Positions 52,557-63,693 of a stretch of DNA of 64,000 nt are shown here, piece after piece. The notes beneath the pieces are model-generated. The model did not search any database and had not been told where the DNA came from. It worked only from the letters and a program-made list of their open reading frames with translations. A program made the translations under genes and the position numbers. Positions within the stretch are counted from its first letter, which is position 1, and each line of letters starts with the position of its first letter. The DNA is from Acidobacteria bacterium UBA2994 (lineage in GTDB: Bacteria > Acidobacteriota > Vicinamibacteria > Vicinamibacterales > UBA8438). Where the stretch lies: contig DEAA01000013.1 in assembly GCA_002346545.1 (NCBI GenBank), positions 110,123 to 174,122 on the forward strand. Direction: 5' to 3'.

Positions 52557-53425
52557 GCACACAGGCTGGAGAGGTACGAATTGGGGTCATCGGCGGCAGT
52601 GGCCTCTACGACATGGAGGCTTTAATTGATCGTGAGGCAATCACGGTTGACACGCCGTTCGGGCCGGCGTCCGCGCCCTTCGTGGTTGGGACCTTGAACG
52701 ACCGGCGCGTCGCGTTTCTGGCACGCCACGGGGTGGGACACCGGCTGATGCCGTCCGAGCTCAACTTTCGCGCGAACATCTGGGGACTGAAGTCGCTCGG
52801 GGTGGAGTGGATCCTGTCGGCCAGCGCCGTCGGAAGTCTGCAGGAGGAGTATCGTCCGCTCGATATCGTCATCCCAGACCAGTTCCTGGACCGCACCCGG
52901 GGGCGGATTAGCACTTTCTTCGGGAACGGCGTCGTGGCTCACGTCGGGTTTGCGCACCCGTTTTGTTCCGTGTTGAGTGGCATCGCCGCCGCATCGGCCG
53001 AGGGTACCGAGGCTCGGGTACATCAGGGAGGCACCTACGTCTGCATGGAAGGGCCGCAGTTTTCGACCCTCGCCGAGTCGCAGCTCTACCGCAGCTGGGG
53101 GATGGACATCATCGGCATGACCAACCTCCAGGAGGCGAAGCTCGCTCGGGAAGCCGAGATCTGCTACACCACGCTGGCGCTGGTGACTGACTACGACTGC
53201 TGGCACGAGGGGCACGACGACGTGACTGTCGACATGATCATCGAGACTTTGACCAAGAACGCCGCGACCGCGCAGCGGGTGGTCAGCGAAGCGGTGTCGC
53301 GTCTTCCGGTCGAGCGGGGCTGTGAGTGTGCCACCGCGCTCGGCTCGGCTATCATTACCCGGCCCGACTTAATCCCCGACGACGTGAAGCGGGATCTGGC
53401 GCCCATCATCGGCAAGTACATCTGA
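52553..53425 (+). CDS. mtnP: S-methyl-5'-thioadenosine phosphorylase
   Basis: A 290-residue nucleoside phosphorylase of methionine salvage. [14 protein letters not shown] is the phosphate-binding N-terminus. [21 protein letters not shown] and [15 protein letters not shown] are typical of the PNP/MTAP family. [17 protein letters not shown] carries the base-binding region of the MTAP type. TTG at 52553 is preceded by AGGAG and overlaps the mce stop. It belongs to the meaB-mce transcription unit by position. Confidence 0.93.
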   Translation: MSTQAGEVRIGVIGGSGLYDMEALIDREAITVDTPFGPASAPFVVGTLNDRRVAFLARHGVGHRLMPSELNFRANIWGLKSLGVEWILSASAVGSLQEEYRPLDIVIPDQFLDRTRGRISTFFGNGVVAHVGFAHPFCSVLSGIAAASAEGTEARVHQGGTYVCMEGPQFSTLAESQLYRSWGMDIIGMTNLQEAKLAREAEICYTTLALVTDYDCWHEGHDDVTVDMIIETLTKNAATAQRVVSEAVSRLPVERGCECATALGSAIITRPDLIPDDVKRDLAPIIGKYI

Positions 53426-53485
53426 ATTGAACGCGGCGACCGGCGGCGGTCGACGTCATCCCGAGTCGAGCTAGAGACGCGAAAC

Positions 53486-54397
53486 GTGCATCCCATTCTC
53501 ACCGTCGGTTCTGTCGCATTCGATTCTCTCAAGACCCCGTTCGGAGAGCGGTCGCGGATCGTCGGGGGCGCGGCCACCTACTTCAGCGTGGCTGCTTCCT
53601 TCTTCACCGACGTGCGTCTCGTGGCCGTGGTGGGTGAAGACTTCGGCGAGACCGAGATGGAGGTGTTTGGCGGCCGACGAGTCGATTTGGCCGGTTTGCA
53701 GCGGGTGGACGGAGAGACGTTCCGGTGGAAAGGCGAGTACAGCTCCGACCTGAATAGCCGCGAGACGATCTATACCCACCTGAACGTGTTCGAATCGTTC
53801 CAGCCGACGTTGCCGGAGTCTTACAGGCCCACGCCGTTCGTGTTCCTGGCCAACATCCATCCAGCGCTTCAACTTGACGTGCTCGATCAGGTCGAGGCGC
53901 CACGTTTCGTGGCCTCCGACACGATGAACTTCTGGATTGAGGGTACGCCGGATGAGTTGCGGAAGGTCCTGACTCGGGTCGACGCGCTGGTGATCAACGA
54001 CGAAGAAGCTCGTCAACTCAGCGGCGAAGCTAACCTTGTCAAGGCGGCACGCGCCATCCAGGGCATGGGTCCCAAGCTGCTGATCATCAAGCGCGGGGAG
54101 TACGGCGTGCTGATGACTCGCGAGGAGGGCTTTTTCGCGGCGCCAGCCATGCCGCTGGAAGACGTGGCCGACCCGACCGGCGCCGGGGATACGTTCGCTG
54201 GAGGCTTCATGGGTTATCTGGCTTCGGCGGATGAGGTGACCGAAGCGGTCGTGATACGCGCGATCATCGCCGGAAGCGCGCTGGCCTCGTTTGCCGTGGA
54301 AGACTTCGGATTGGATCGGCTCCTGCGGCTGACCCCAGAGGAATTGCAGTCTCGGTTCGACTACTTCAAGCGCCTGACGCACTTCGAGGCATTGTGA
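53486..54397 (+). CDS. PfkB family sugar or nucleoside kinase
   Basis: A 303-residue ribokinase-like enzyme. The N-terminal GG motif region is VGGAATYFSVAASFF. The C-terminal signature DPTGAGDTFAGGFMGY places the catalytic base at D235. VASDTMNFW and NDEEARQL appear in PfkB proteins annotated as adenosine or other kinases. Its place directly after mtnP suggests a purine or methylthioribose-related role, but the substrate cannot be proven. It starts at GTG 53486 in the only suitable position. Confidence 0.88.
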   Translation: MHPILTVGSVAFDSLKTPFGERSRIVGGAATYFSVAASFFTDVRLVAVVGEDFGETEMEVFGGRRVDLAGLQRVDGETFRWKGEYSSDLNSRETIYTHLNVFESFQPTLPESYRPTPFVFLANIHPALQLDVLDQVEAPRFVASDTMNFWIEGTPDELRKVLTRVDALVINDEEARQLSGEANLVKAARAIQGMGPKLLIIKRGEYGVLMTREEGFFAAPAMPLEDVADPTGAGDTFAGGFMGYLASADEVTEAVVIRAIIAGSALASFAVEDFGLDRLLRLTPEELQSRFDYFKRLTHFEAL

Positions 54398-54403
54398 TTC
54401 TCC

Positions 54404-55030
54404 ATGCCGGACGACAGCTCGCGAGTGAACCCTGGGCGTTGGCGGGCGGTTCTGTTTTTCGGTCTACTATCCGCGATCGTGCTCTGGAACGGCCTGCTCA
54501 TCGGCGTGCCGTGGTTAGCGGGGCGAGGGTTCGAGAGCCGGCCGGTTGTGGCGCTGTCGGCGGGCGTGTATCTGACGGCTGGCGCGGTCTGTCATCAACA
54601 GTCGGCACGTTCGTTCCATCCGTGGGGAGTGCAGATGCCGGTATGCGCCCGCTGCGCTGGTCTTTACCTCGGTGCGGCGTTCGGCATCCTGCTGTGCTTG
54701 CCGCGCCGGCGGCCGGGAGGGCTGCTCTGGCTGTTCCCACGCCGAAGGAGCTCGAGGCATCCGGAAACTTTGCACGCTACACGAGGCAAAGTCCCTACGG
54801 TCGTCGGATGTGTCCCGGCAGTCGACCGGCGATGGGCTGCGTTAGGACGTGACACGATACTCGCGCGGTGGGTGGTCGGGCTGGCTGCGGTCCCCTCAGC
54901 CTTCACGCTGGTGGGAGAATGGTCCGGTCTCGTGGACGAGTCCGCGATGTGGCGGGCGTTGGCCGGGGTGTGGCTGGGGACGGCAGTAGCATGGGTCGTA
55001 AGTCTCGTGATTCGCGGAGAGCTCGAGTAG
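54404..55030 (+). CDS. DUF2085 family membrane protein
   Basis: A 208-residue protein with membrane helices at residues 14-40 and further on. The DUF2085 signature GAVCHQQSARSFHPWGVQMPVCARCAGLYLGA lies between them, in a short loop with a conserved Cys/His set. Function is unknown; the cysteine pattern may bind metal. The middle segment (RRSSRHPETLHATRGKVP) is unusually basic. It begins seven bases after the kinase gene and overlaps the next gene by 40 bases. Confidence 0.75.
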   Translation: MPDDSSRVNPGRWRAVLFFGLLSAIVLWNGLLIGVPWLAGRGFESRPVVALSAGVYLTAGAVCHQQSARSFHPWGVQMPVCARCAGLYLGAAFGILLCLPRRRPGGLLWLFPRRRSSRHPETLHATRGKVPTVVGCVPAVDRRWAALGRDTILARWVVGLAAVPSAFTLVGEWSGLVDESAMWRALAGVWLGTAVAWVVSLVIRGELE

Positions 55031-55431
55031 CCGAGCGGCAGGGCGCGTCCCGGGCTCCGGTGCCCGACGGCACCCGGGCGGCCACGGCGGCGTTCCTGGG
55101 ATGGTTGATGCCGGGCGGTGGGCATCTCTGGCTGGGACGTCGCCAGAAGGGGCTCGTCTTCGCGATTGCCATTCCGCTGATGTTTGTGATCGGCCTGGCT
55201 CTTGAGGGAACACTGGCGCCGTTCGATCCGTCGCGACCGCTGGTGTTCCTGGCCGCCTTCGCCGATCTGGGCAATGGGGTGCCGTATCTGCTGGCGTCGC
55301 TGGCCGGGTTGGGGGAGGGCCGGGTCGTGGCGCCGACCTGGGAACATGGGAACACGTTTCTGATCGTGTCTGGACTGCTCAATATGCTTGTGTGTCTCGA
55401 CGCATTTGACGTGGCGGTTGGCCGGAAGTAG
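54991..55431 (+). CDS. Small polytopic membrane protein, DUF6677-like
   Basis: A 146-residue protein. A basic N-terminus (MGRKSRDSRRARVAERQ) is followed by GWLMPGGGHLWLGRRQKGLVF and three or so membrane helices, as in the DUF6677 group common in Acidobacteriota. Function is unknown. ATG at 54991 lies inside the end of the DUF2085 gene. The pair of small membrane genes suggests a conserved envelope-related unit. Confidence 0.65.
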   Translation: MGRKSRDSRRARVAERQGASRAPVPDGTRAATAAFLGWLMPGGGHLWLGRRQKGLVFAIAIPLMFVIGLALEGTLAPFDPSRPLVFLAAFADLGNGVPYLLASLAGLGEGRVVAPTWEHGNTFLIVSGLLNMLVCLDAFDVAVGRK

Positions 55432-55447
55432 CGCTGCCGGGAATCCA

Positions 55448-55621
55448 ATGTCCAGTCATTTCCTCTTGCTCGTTCTGTTCGCGGCACTGGTCTCGGTTGT
55501 GTTCGCCGTCCTGCAGAAGGACGAACCGAAGGAGCAGCTTCGATTTGGCGGCCTGATCTTCGCCGGTTTTGTCGCCACCGCCGTCGTTCTCGGGTGGGTC
55601 TTCCTTCCGTTTCCGTTGTAG
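55448..55621 (+). CDS. 57-residue two-helix membrane protein
   Basis: A small protein with two hydrophobic helices (LLLVLFAALVSVVFAVL and FAGFVATAVVLGWVFLPF) separated by the charged loop QKDEPKEQLRFGG. It follows the DUF6677-like gene by 16 bases. Its length and layout suggest a genuine membrane microprotein rather than chance. No family was recognised. Confidence 0.6.
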   Translation: MSSHFLLLVLFAALVSVVFAVLQKDEPKEQLRFGGLIFAGFVATAVVLGWVFLPFPL

Positions 55622-55691
55622 GCCGTGGCGTCCAGTCTCGGTTCGAGCCGTCGATCACGAGCGCTGGAGTATAGTGAGCGAGACGCCAGTC

Positions 55692-56474
55692 ATGTCAGAC
55701 GAACGTATCCTGATCTCCCGCGAGGGCGCTGTCGCCACCGTTACCGTCAACCGCCCCAAGGTGTTGAACGCGCTCGATGCCGAGACGGTCTCGGCGTTGG
55801 CTGATGCCTTTAGTGCTTTGAAAGCCGACGCGAGTGTGCGGGTGGTGGTGCTGACCGGGGCCGGAGACCGGGCGTTCATTGCCGGGGCTGACATTCGGGA
55901 GCTCGCAAGACTCACTCCATCGACAGCCCGTGGCCTGGCCGATAGAGGGCATCAGCTCTGCAACGAAATGGAGCAGCTGGGAAAACCCGTGATCGCCTCG
56001 ATCAACGGGTTCGCCCTGGGGGGAGGGTGTGAGCTGGCCATGGCCTGCACGCTTCGCCTTGCCGCACGCTCGGCCAAGCTTGGACAACCGGAGATTGGGC
56101 TTGGATTGATGCCGGGCTACGGGGGGACCCAGCGGCTGCCGCGTCTCGTCGGCCGTGGGCGAGCGCTCGAGCTCATGCTTACGGGCGCGTCTATCGATGC
56201 CACCGAGGCCCACCGTATCGGTCTCGTTAATCGGGTGGTCGACGATGAGGCGCTGGCTGACGAGACCACGGCGCTCGCCGCGACACTGGCCGAGCAGGCG
56301 CCTGTCGCCGTGCGTCTCATTCTGGAGGCGGTCTATTACGGCGTCGACATGTCGATGGCCGAGGCGTCTCGGTTCGAGTGCTCGACCTTCAGCTTGGCCT
56401 TTGACACCGAGGACGTGCGCGAGGGAACCATCGCGTTCCTGGAGAAGCGTGCTCCTCAGTTCACGGGGCATTGA
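55692..56474 (+). CDS. Enoyl-CoA hydratase/isomerase family protein
   Basis: A 260-residue crotonase-fold enzyme. TGAGDRAFIAGADIRELA forms the first oxyanion segment. NGFALGGGCELAMACTLRLA carries one catalytic glutamate, and EIGLGLMPGYGGTQRLPRL carries the second, so both Glu residues of a true hydratase are present. It hydrates trans-2-enoyl-CoA in beta-oxidation or related breakdown. ATG at 55692 is taken because it begins DERILISREG. It overlaps ribH by four bases. Confidence 0.9.
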   Translation: MSDERILISREGAVATVTVNRPKVLNALDAETVSALADAFSALKADASVRVVVLTGAGDRAFIAGADIRELARLTPSTARGLADRGHQLCNEMEQLGKPVIASINGFALGGGCELAMACTLRLAARSAKLGQPEIGLGLMPGYGGTQRLPRLVGRGRALELMLTGASIDATEAHRIGLVNRVVDDEALADETTALAATLAEQAPVAVRLILEAVYYGVDMSMAEASRFECSTFSLAFDTEDVREGTIAFLEKRAPQFTGH

Positions 56475-56974
56475 AGACGGTGGCTGAAACGCTGACCGGT
56501 GCCGGCGAGGCGCGCGATTTCCGGGTGGGGCTCGTGGTCTCGACCTACCACGACTTCGTGACCGACCGATTGAGAGGTGGCGCCGTCGAAGCGTTGACTG
56601 TGGCCGGCGTGTCCGAGACGGCTGTGGTGGTCGCCCCGGTGCCTGGCGCGTTCGAGATTCCGCAGGCAGCCCGCCGGTTAGCGGCCTTCGGTGATGTGGA
56701 CGCTGTGGTCGGCCTCGGCTGCCTGATCCGCGGCGAGACTCCACACTTCGAGTACATCGCTGCGGCGGTAGCTGATGGCCTCACCAGAGCTGCTCTCGAT
56801 AGCGGCGTGCCGATCACGTTCGGCGTGCTGACCACCAACTCCGTGGAAGAGGCACTCGCTCGGGCGGGGAGCGGCTCGTCCAATAAGGGCTGGGAAGCTG
56901 CGGAAGCAGCGCTTGCGATGGCACGGCTGTTTCGCCAGTTCACCCCACCCGGTGTGGGAGAGACGCCCCAGTGA
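56471..56974 (+). CDS. ribH: 6,7-dimethyl-8-ribityllumazine synthase
   Basis: A 167-residue riboflavin pathway enzyme that condenses the aminopyrimidine with dihydroxybutanone phosphate. Sequence features are PVPGAFEIPQAAR, VVGLGCLIRGETPHFEYIA (histidine of the active site) and PITFGVLTTNSVEEALAR. The TTG at 56471 overlaps the hydratase stop; GTG at 56480 is an alternative start. It precedes nusB, the common ribH-nusB pairing. Confidence 0.93.
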   Translation: MKTVAETLTGAGEARDFRVGLVVSTYHDFVTDRLRGGAVEALTVAGVSETAVVVAPVPGAFEIPQAARRLAAFGDVDAVVGLGCLIRGETPHFEYIAAAVADGLTRAALDSGVPITFGVLTTNSVEEALARAGSGSSNKGWEAAEAALAMARLFRQFTPPGVGETPQ

Positions 56975-57444
56975 GTGCGGCCCGGTCGGTCAGAGACGGC
57001 CGGCATCGGGCCCGGATCGCAGCGCTCCAGCTCCTGTATCTGCAGGAAGTTGGTGGCGGGTCGGCCGCCGAGGTCGGTGCGGCAGTTGAGCGCTTCTGGG
57101 TCGAGCATGCCGCGACTCCCACGCGGCGTCGGCTCGCCATGGCGATCTTCGATGGCACGTCGGCCGCGCTCGAGCGGATCGATCCCCTGATTACTGACGC
57201 CGCAGCGAACTGGCGGTTGGAACGGATGGCGGTCGTCGACCGATTGGTGCTCCGCATGGGCACCTACGAGCTGCTTGAAGGAGAGGCGCCCCCGGCGGTC
57301 GTGATCGACGAGGCCATCGAGTTGGCTAAGGCGTTCAGCGGCGATGAGTCGGCGCCGTTCGTCAACGGCGTGCTCGATGGCGTGCGGCGCCTCCTCGAGT
57401 CGGACGAGGCGTCACATCCCGTCGAAAAGGCACCACCGCGTTGA
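56971..57444 (+). CDS. nusB: Transcription antitermination factor NusB
   Basis: A 157-residue all-helical RNA-binding protein that works with NusE (S10) at boxA of rRNA operons. RHRARIAALQLLYLQEVG is the usual N-terminal arginine-rich helix. DRLVLRMGTYELL, AVVIDEAIELAKAFSGDES and FVNGVLDGV are diagnostic of the family. It starts at GTG 56971 overlapping ribH, and lysS follows within three bases. Confidence 0.94.
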   Translation: MSAARSVRDGRHRARIAALQLLYLQEVGGGSAAEVGAAVERFWVEHAATPTRRRLAMAIFDGTSAALERIDPLITDAAANWRLERMAVVDRLVLRMGTYELLEGEAPPAVVIDEAIELAKAFSGDESAPFVNGVLDGVRRLLESDEASHPVEKAPPR

Positions 57445-57447
57445 GTC

Positions 57448-59004
57448 ATGACCGAACCACGTGAGAACGACCAACTCGCACAAAGACGCGCCAATCTGGA
57501 GGCGCTCGTCGAACTCGGCGTGCAGCCGTATCCGCACGCGTACCGGTGCACCGATACGGTCTCGACGCTGGTCAGCAACTACAGCGACGCCTCCGGCGAG
57601 TCGCTGGAAGCCGATAGGGTCGAGACCCGCACCGCCGGTCGGATTCTAATCATCCGGAGTTTTGGGAAGGCACGGTTCTTCGTGATCTCCGATGGGCGCC
57701 AGCGGTTGCAGGTGTACCTGCGTAAGGATGCCCTGTCGGAGCGGGACTATCAGATTGCGTCGCTCCTCGACATTGGCGACCAGATCGGGGCGGCGGGGCA
57801 TCTGTTCCGCACTCGAACCGACGAGCTGACCATCTGGGCGGCCGAGGTCGAGTTTCTGGCGAAGTGTTTCGTCCCGTTACCCGAAAAGTGGCACGGGTTG
57901 ACCGACGTGGAGATCCGCTACCGTCAGCGCTACGTCGACCTCATCGTCAATCCTCTGTCGCGGGAGGTGTTCGAGACTCGGGCCCGCGTGCTGGCGTCCA
58001 TCAGACGGTTCTTGGTCGAGCGCGGCTTTCTTGAGGTCGAGACGCCGATGATGCAGCCGATCGCTGGTGGTGCGCTGGCCCGTCCGTTCATTACCCACCA
58101 TAACGCGCAAGGCATGGACTTGTTTCTCCGTATCGCTCCAGAGCTTTACCTCAAGCGGCTCCTGGTTGGCGGCGTGGGGCGAGTGTTCGAGATCAACCGG
58201 AACTTCCGGAACGAGGGAATTTCAACCCAGCATAACCCCGAGTTCACCATGCTGGAGTTCTATCAGTCCTACAGCGATTACAACGAGCTGATGAGCATGA
58301 CCGAAGAGCTGCTCTCGGCCGTGGCCCGCGACGCCACCGGCGGAGAGACGGTGAAGTTTGGGGATGAGACGATCTCGTTTTCGCCACCCTACCGCCGGGT
58401 ATCGATGCGGGCGACCGTCGCGGAGGCGGCCAGTGCCCGGCTGGGTGAGCCGGTGGACGATGCGGTCCTGCGGGACCGCGATCAGGCAGCGACTCTGGCC
58501 TGCCGACTCGGCGTGGAGCCGCAGGCGGGGCACGGACCCGGCAAGATCACTGCCGAGCTGTTCGAGGCGCTCTGTGAGCCGAGTCTGGTACAGCCGACCT
58601 TTGTGCACGATTTTCCGACCGAGGTGTCGCCGCTGTCCAAACAACGGGCCGACGACCCGGAGACGGTCGAGCGGTTCGAACTCTTCGTGGCCGGCATGGA
58701 GTTGGCGAACGCTTTCAGCGAGCTCAACGATCCGGTAGAGCAGAGGCGGCGATTCGAGGCGCAACTCGAGGACCGTGCGGGCGGCGACCTCGAAGCGCAC
58801 GAGATGGACGAGGACTACATCCGGGCGCTTGAGTACGGGCTACCGCCGACCGGCGGAGAGGGTGTCGGCATCGACCGTCTGGTAATGGTGCTGACTAACA
58901 GTCCTTCGATCCGGGATGTCATCCTCTTTCCGCTGATGCGGAAGCGCCAGGATGACGACGCTCCTGCGGGGGCGTCGGACGAGCCGCCGGAAGAGCAACG
59001 CTAA
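57448..59004 (+). CDS. lysS: Lysyl-tRNA synthetase, class II
   Basis: A 518-residue class II synthetase. The N-terminal OB-fold anticodon domain contains RFFVISDGRQRLQVYLRK. The catalytic domain has motif 2 at VFEINRNFRNEGISTQHNPE (FRNE) and motif 3 at EGVGIDRLVMVLTNSPSIRD. ELANAFSELNDPVEQ is typical of LysS. The length is normal, with a short acidic tail. It is in the ribH-nusB unit by position; a 159-base gap follows. Confidence 0.96.
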   Translation: MTEPRENDQLAQRRANLEALVELGVQPYPHAYRCTDTVSTLVSNYSDASGESLEADRVETRTAGRILIIRSFGKARFFVISDGRQRLQVYLRKDALSERDYQIASLLDIGDQIGAAGHLFRTRTDELTIWAAEVEFLAKCFVPLPEKWHGLTDVEIRYRQRYVDLIVNPLSREVFETRARVLASIRRFLVERGFLEVETPMMQPIAGGALARPFITHHNAQGMDLFLRIAPELYLKRLLVGGVGRVFEINRNFRNEGISTQHNPEFTMLEFYQSYSDYNELMSMTEELLSAVARDATGGETVKFGDETISFSPPYRRVSMRATVAEAASARLGEPVDDAVLRDRDQAATLACRLGVEPQAGHGPGKITAELFEALCEPSLVQPTFVHDFPTEVSPLSKQRADDPETVERFELFVAGMELANAFSELNDPVEQRRRFEAQLEDRAGGDLEAHEMDEDYIRALEYGLPPTGGEGVGIDRLVMVLTNSPSIRDVILFPLMRKRQDDDAPAGASDEPPEEQR

Positions 59005-59163
59005 CGGCTGGCACGCAGGACACCGACAAGGTGGTAGACAGTAGTTGTGTTCGTGCCGAAGCCCAGAGCCTAACGCCGGCAGTTCAGGGCAGGTCCGCGG
59101 GATTGCCTAGCGGTTCCGGCTGAGCACCGAGCGGAACTGTCCAGAGCCTAGAGCACAGGCCCC
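59005..59163. other. Gap between lysS and lolC with small repeats
   Basis: No gene is seen. The 10-base direct repeat CCAGAGCCTA occurs at 59063-59072 and 59141-59150. An inverted repeat (GTTCCG at 59113-59118 and CGGAAC at 59132-59137) can form a small hairpin. One of these may serve the lolC promoter or the lysS end; I found no clear -10/-35 pair. Confidence 0.35.
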
Positions 59164-60402
59164 ATGTTTTTCCCCTTCGAGTTTTACGTCGCCACGCGCT
59201 ACCTGTTCGCGCGCCGGCGGCAGGCCTTCGTCTCTCTGATCACTCTTGTGTCGACCGCGGGTGTCGCGGTTGGGGTTATGTCGCTCATCGTGGCGATGGC
59301 TCTGATGACCGGGATGCAGCAGGATATCCGCGACAAGCTGATTGGCGCTCAGGCCCACGTCTACGTCTACAAGGTGCTCGACGGCGGCTTCGAGGACTAC
59401 CACGCCGAGGCAGCCCTATTGCGGGAGGTGCCCGGGGTGCTTGGGGCGGCGCCGTCCATTCTTGGGCGGGCTGTGGCGACAAAGTCTGGGGTCGAGGTGT
59501 TTCTATCGCTAAAGGGTATCGATCCAGAGCTCGAGGGACAGGTGACCGACTTGGACGACGCCGTGCGGTACGGCAGCCTCGAGGAGCTCGCCGGCGAGCA
59601 CGATGGTGTGTTGGGCGGCGTCGTCCTTGGCGAGGAGCTAGCGGTGCAGCTTGGGGCCTATGTCGGAGACGTGATCTCGGTGCTGACCATGCAGAGCGCA
59701 ACTCTGTCCCCGGTGGGGCCGATGGCGCGCCCACGTCCACTTAAGGTGGTCGGCATTTCGAACCTCGGGCTCTACGAATACGACCACGCCTTCGGGTTCG
59801 TGAGCCTCGAGACCGCCAGCACGTTGTTCCTCCGCGACCAGGTGGACATGATGCAGTTGAAGGTGGATAACCTCGACCGGGCCGGCGCGGTGGCAGTCGA
59901 TGTCGAGGACCGCCTGGGCGCTGGCTATCTGGCGCAGGACTGGGCCGAACTGAACCAGGCTCTCTATTCGGCCCTCTGGCTCGAGAAGACAGCCATCGGC
60001 ATCACCATCGGCCTGATCATGATGGTGGCTGCGCTCAACATCGTGGCCTCGCTGATTTTGCTGGTGATGGAGAAGAGCCGCGACATCGCGATTTTGAAGA
60101 CCATGGGGGTGACGAGTCGCAGCATACGGAACATTTTCGTGCTGCAGGGGGGGCTCATCGGCACGGCCGGCACGCTGGTTGGCGCTCTCGGGGGGGTGAC
60201 TCTTTCGGTCATCGCTGACCGCTATCAGCTGATCCAGGTGCCGATGGACGTCTACGACATCGCCTGGGTGCCGTTCCGGGTTCAGATCCCGGAACTAGTC
60301 CTCGTGGTGAGCGCTGCGGTGCTCGTGTGCCTGCTGGCCACCATCTATCCCTCCCGTCAGGCGTCGCGTCTGGATCCGGCTGAAGCGCTCCGTTACGAAT
60401 AG
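59164..60402 (+). CDS. lolC: Lipoprotein-releasing ABC transporter permease LolC/LolE
   Basis: A 412-residue MacB/FtsX-type permease with an N-terminal helix (LITLVSTAGVAVGVMSLIVAMALMTG), a large periplasmic domain and three C-terminal helices. The coupling segment MEKSRDIAILKTMGVTSRSI contacts the ATPase. Such proteins extract acylated lipoproteins from the inner membrane for transfer to LolA. Only one permease gene is present, so it may form a homodimer (LolF-like). It is followed ten bases later by the ATPase. Confidence 0.92.
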   Translation: MFFPFEFYVATRYLFARRRQAFVSLITLVSTAGVAVGVMSLIVAMALMTGMQQDIRDKLIGAQAHVYVYKVLDGGFEDYHAEAALLREVPGVLGAAPSILGRAVATKSGVEVFLSLKGIDPELEGQVTDLDDAVRYGSLEELAGEHDGVLGGVVLGEELAVQLGAYVGDVISVLTMQSATLSPVGPMARPRPLKVVGISNLGLYEYDHAFGFVSLETASTLFLRDQVDMMQLKVDNLDRAGAVAVDVEDRLGAGYLAQDWAELNQALYSALWLEKTAIGITIGLIMMVAALNIVASLILLVMEKSRDIAILKTMGVTSRSIRNIFVLQGGLIGTAGTLVGALGGVTLSVIADRYQLIQVPMDVYDIAWVPFRVQIPELVLVVSAAVLVCLLATIYPSRQASRLDPAEALRYE

Positions 60403-60412
60403 CCGTTGCCCA

Positions 60413-61093
60413 ATGTCCTTTCTCAGCGTCGAGTCGCTCACCAAGTCGTTTCGAGTGGGGGATCGTGAGCTCGCCGTGTTGCGCGGACTCGATCTGTCGG
60501 TCGAGTCTGGCGAGATGGTGGCCATCATGGGAGCTTCGGGTGTCGGTAAGAGCACCTTACTTCAGGTGATCGGTGGGCTCGATCGACACGACGAGGGACG
60601 GGTGAGCATCGACGGGCTCGACGTGACTGGCGCCGATGAGGACACCCTGGTGCACTTCAGGAACCGTCGGGTCGGGTTCGTGTTCCAGTTTCACCACTTG
60701 TTGCCAGAGTTCAGCGCCCTCGAGAACGTGGCGATGCCGCTCCGGATCGCTCGGATGGCGCCCGCCGACGCGGAACCGCGGGCAAGGCGCCTGCTGGCCG
60801 ACGTTGGGCTCTCCGAACGGGAAAGTCACCGTCCCGGCATGCTGTCGGGCGGGGAGCAGCAGCGGGTGGCCGTCGCGCGGGCGCTCGCCATGCAGCCGGC
60901 GCTCCTGCTGGCCGACGAGCCGACGGGAGATCTGGACGAACAGACGGGCCAAGAACTCCATGAGCTCCTGCGCCAAATGCATACCGACCACCGGCTGACC
61001 TCGCTCATCGCGACGCATAACCCCCGTCTGGCCGAGTCCTGCGACCGCGTGCTGCGGCTCGAAGACGGTCGACTGTGCCCGGTTGGGGCATAG
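60413..61093 (+). CDS. lolD: Lipoprotein-releasing ABC transporter ATPase LolD
   Basis: A 226-residue ABC ATPase. Walker A is MGASGVGKSTLL, the Q loop is FQFHHLLPEF (typical of LolD), the signature is MLSGGEQQRVAVARAL, Walker B is LLLADEPTGDLD, and the H loop is IATHN. It powers the lolC permease. The lysS-lolC-lolD-clpC order, followed by a probable BamA, groups outer-membrane biogenesis functions. Confidence 0.95.
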   Translation: MSFLSVESLTKSFRVGDRELAVLRGLDLSVESGEMVAIMGASGVGKSTLLQVIGGLDRHDEGRVSIDGLDVTGADEDTLVHFRNRRVGFVFQFHHLLPEFSALENVAMPLRIARMAPADAEPRARRLLADVGLSERESHRPGMLSGGEQQRVAVARALAMQPALLLADEPTGDLDEQTGQELHELLRQMHTDHRLTSLIATHNPRLAESCDRVLRLEDGRLCPVGA

Positions 61094-61112
61094 CCTCAGG
61101 CCCCGTAACCGT

Positions 61113-61140
61113 CTGACCCTCCTGACCTTTGCCGTATAAT
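61113..61140 (+). promoter_or_regulatory. Candidate sigma-70 promoter for clpC
   Basis: CTGACC and TATAAT are separated by 16 bases; the -10 is a perfect match. Transcription would begin close to 61147, about 34 bases before the clpC ATG. Confidence 0.55.
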
Positions 61141-61180
61141 GCCAGGGGGGCCGTCGGTGTCGGCCGTCAATGGATGATCC

Positions 61181-63631
<2,451 letters not shown>

Positions 63632-63693
63632 GCGCCCAGCTTCTCGCACGGTTGGTGCCGAGGTCCTGACCGACGTGCGATGGTGAACTTGGA

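Noticed and set aside
54394..54852. Alternative plus-strand frame overlapping the DUF2085 gene
   Set aside because: Its translation lacks hydrophobic pattern or motifs, whereas the frame from 54404 carries the CHQ...CARC signature.
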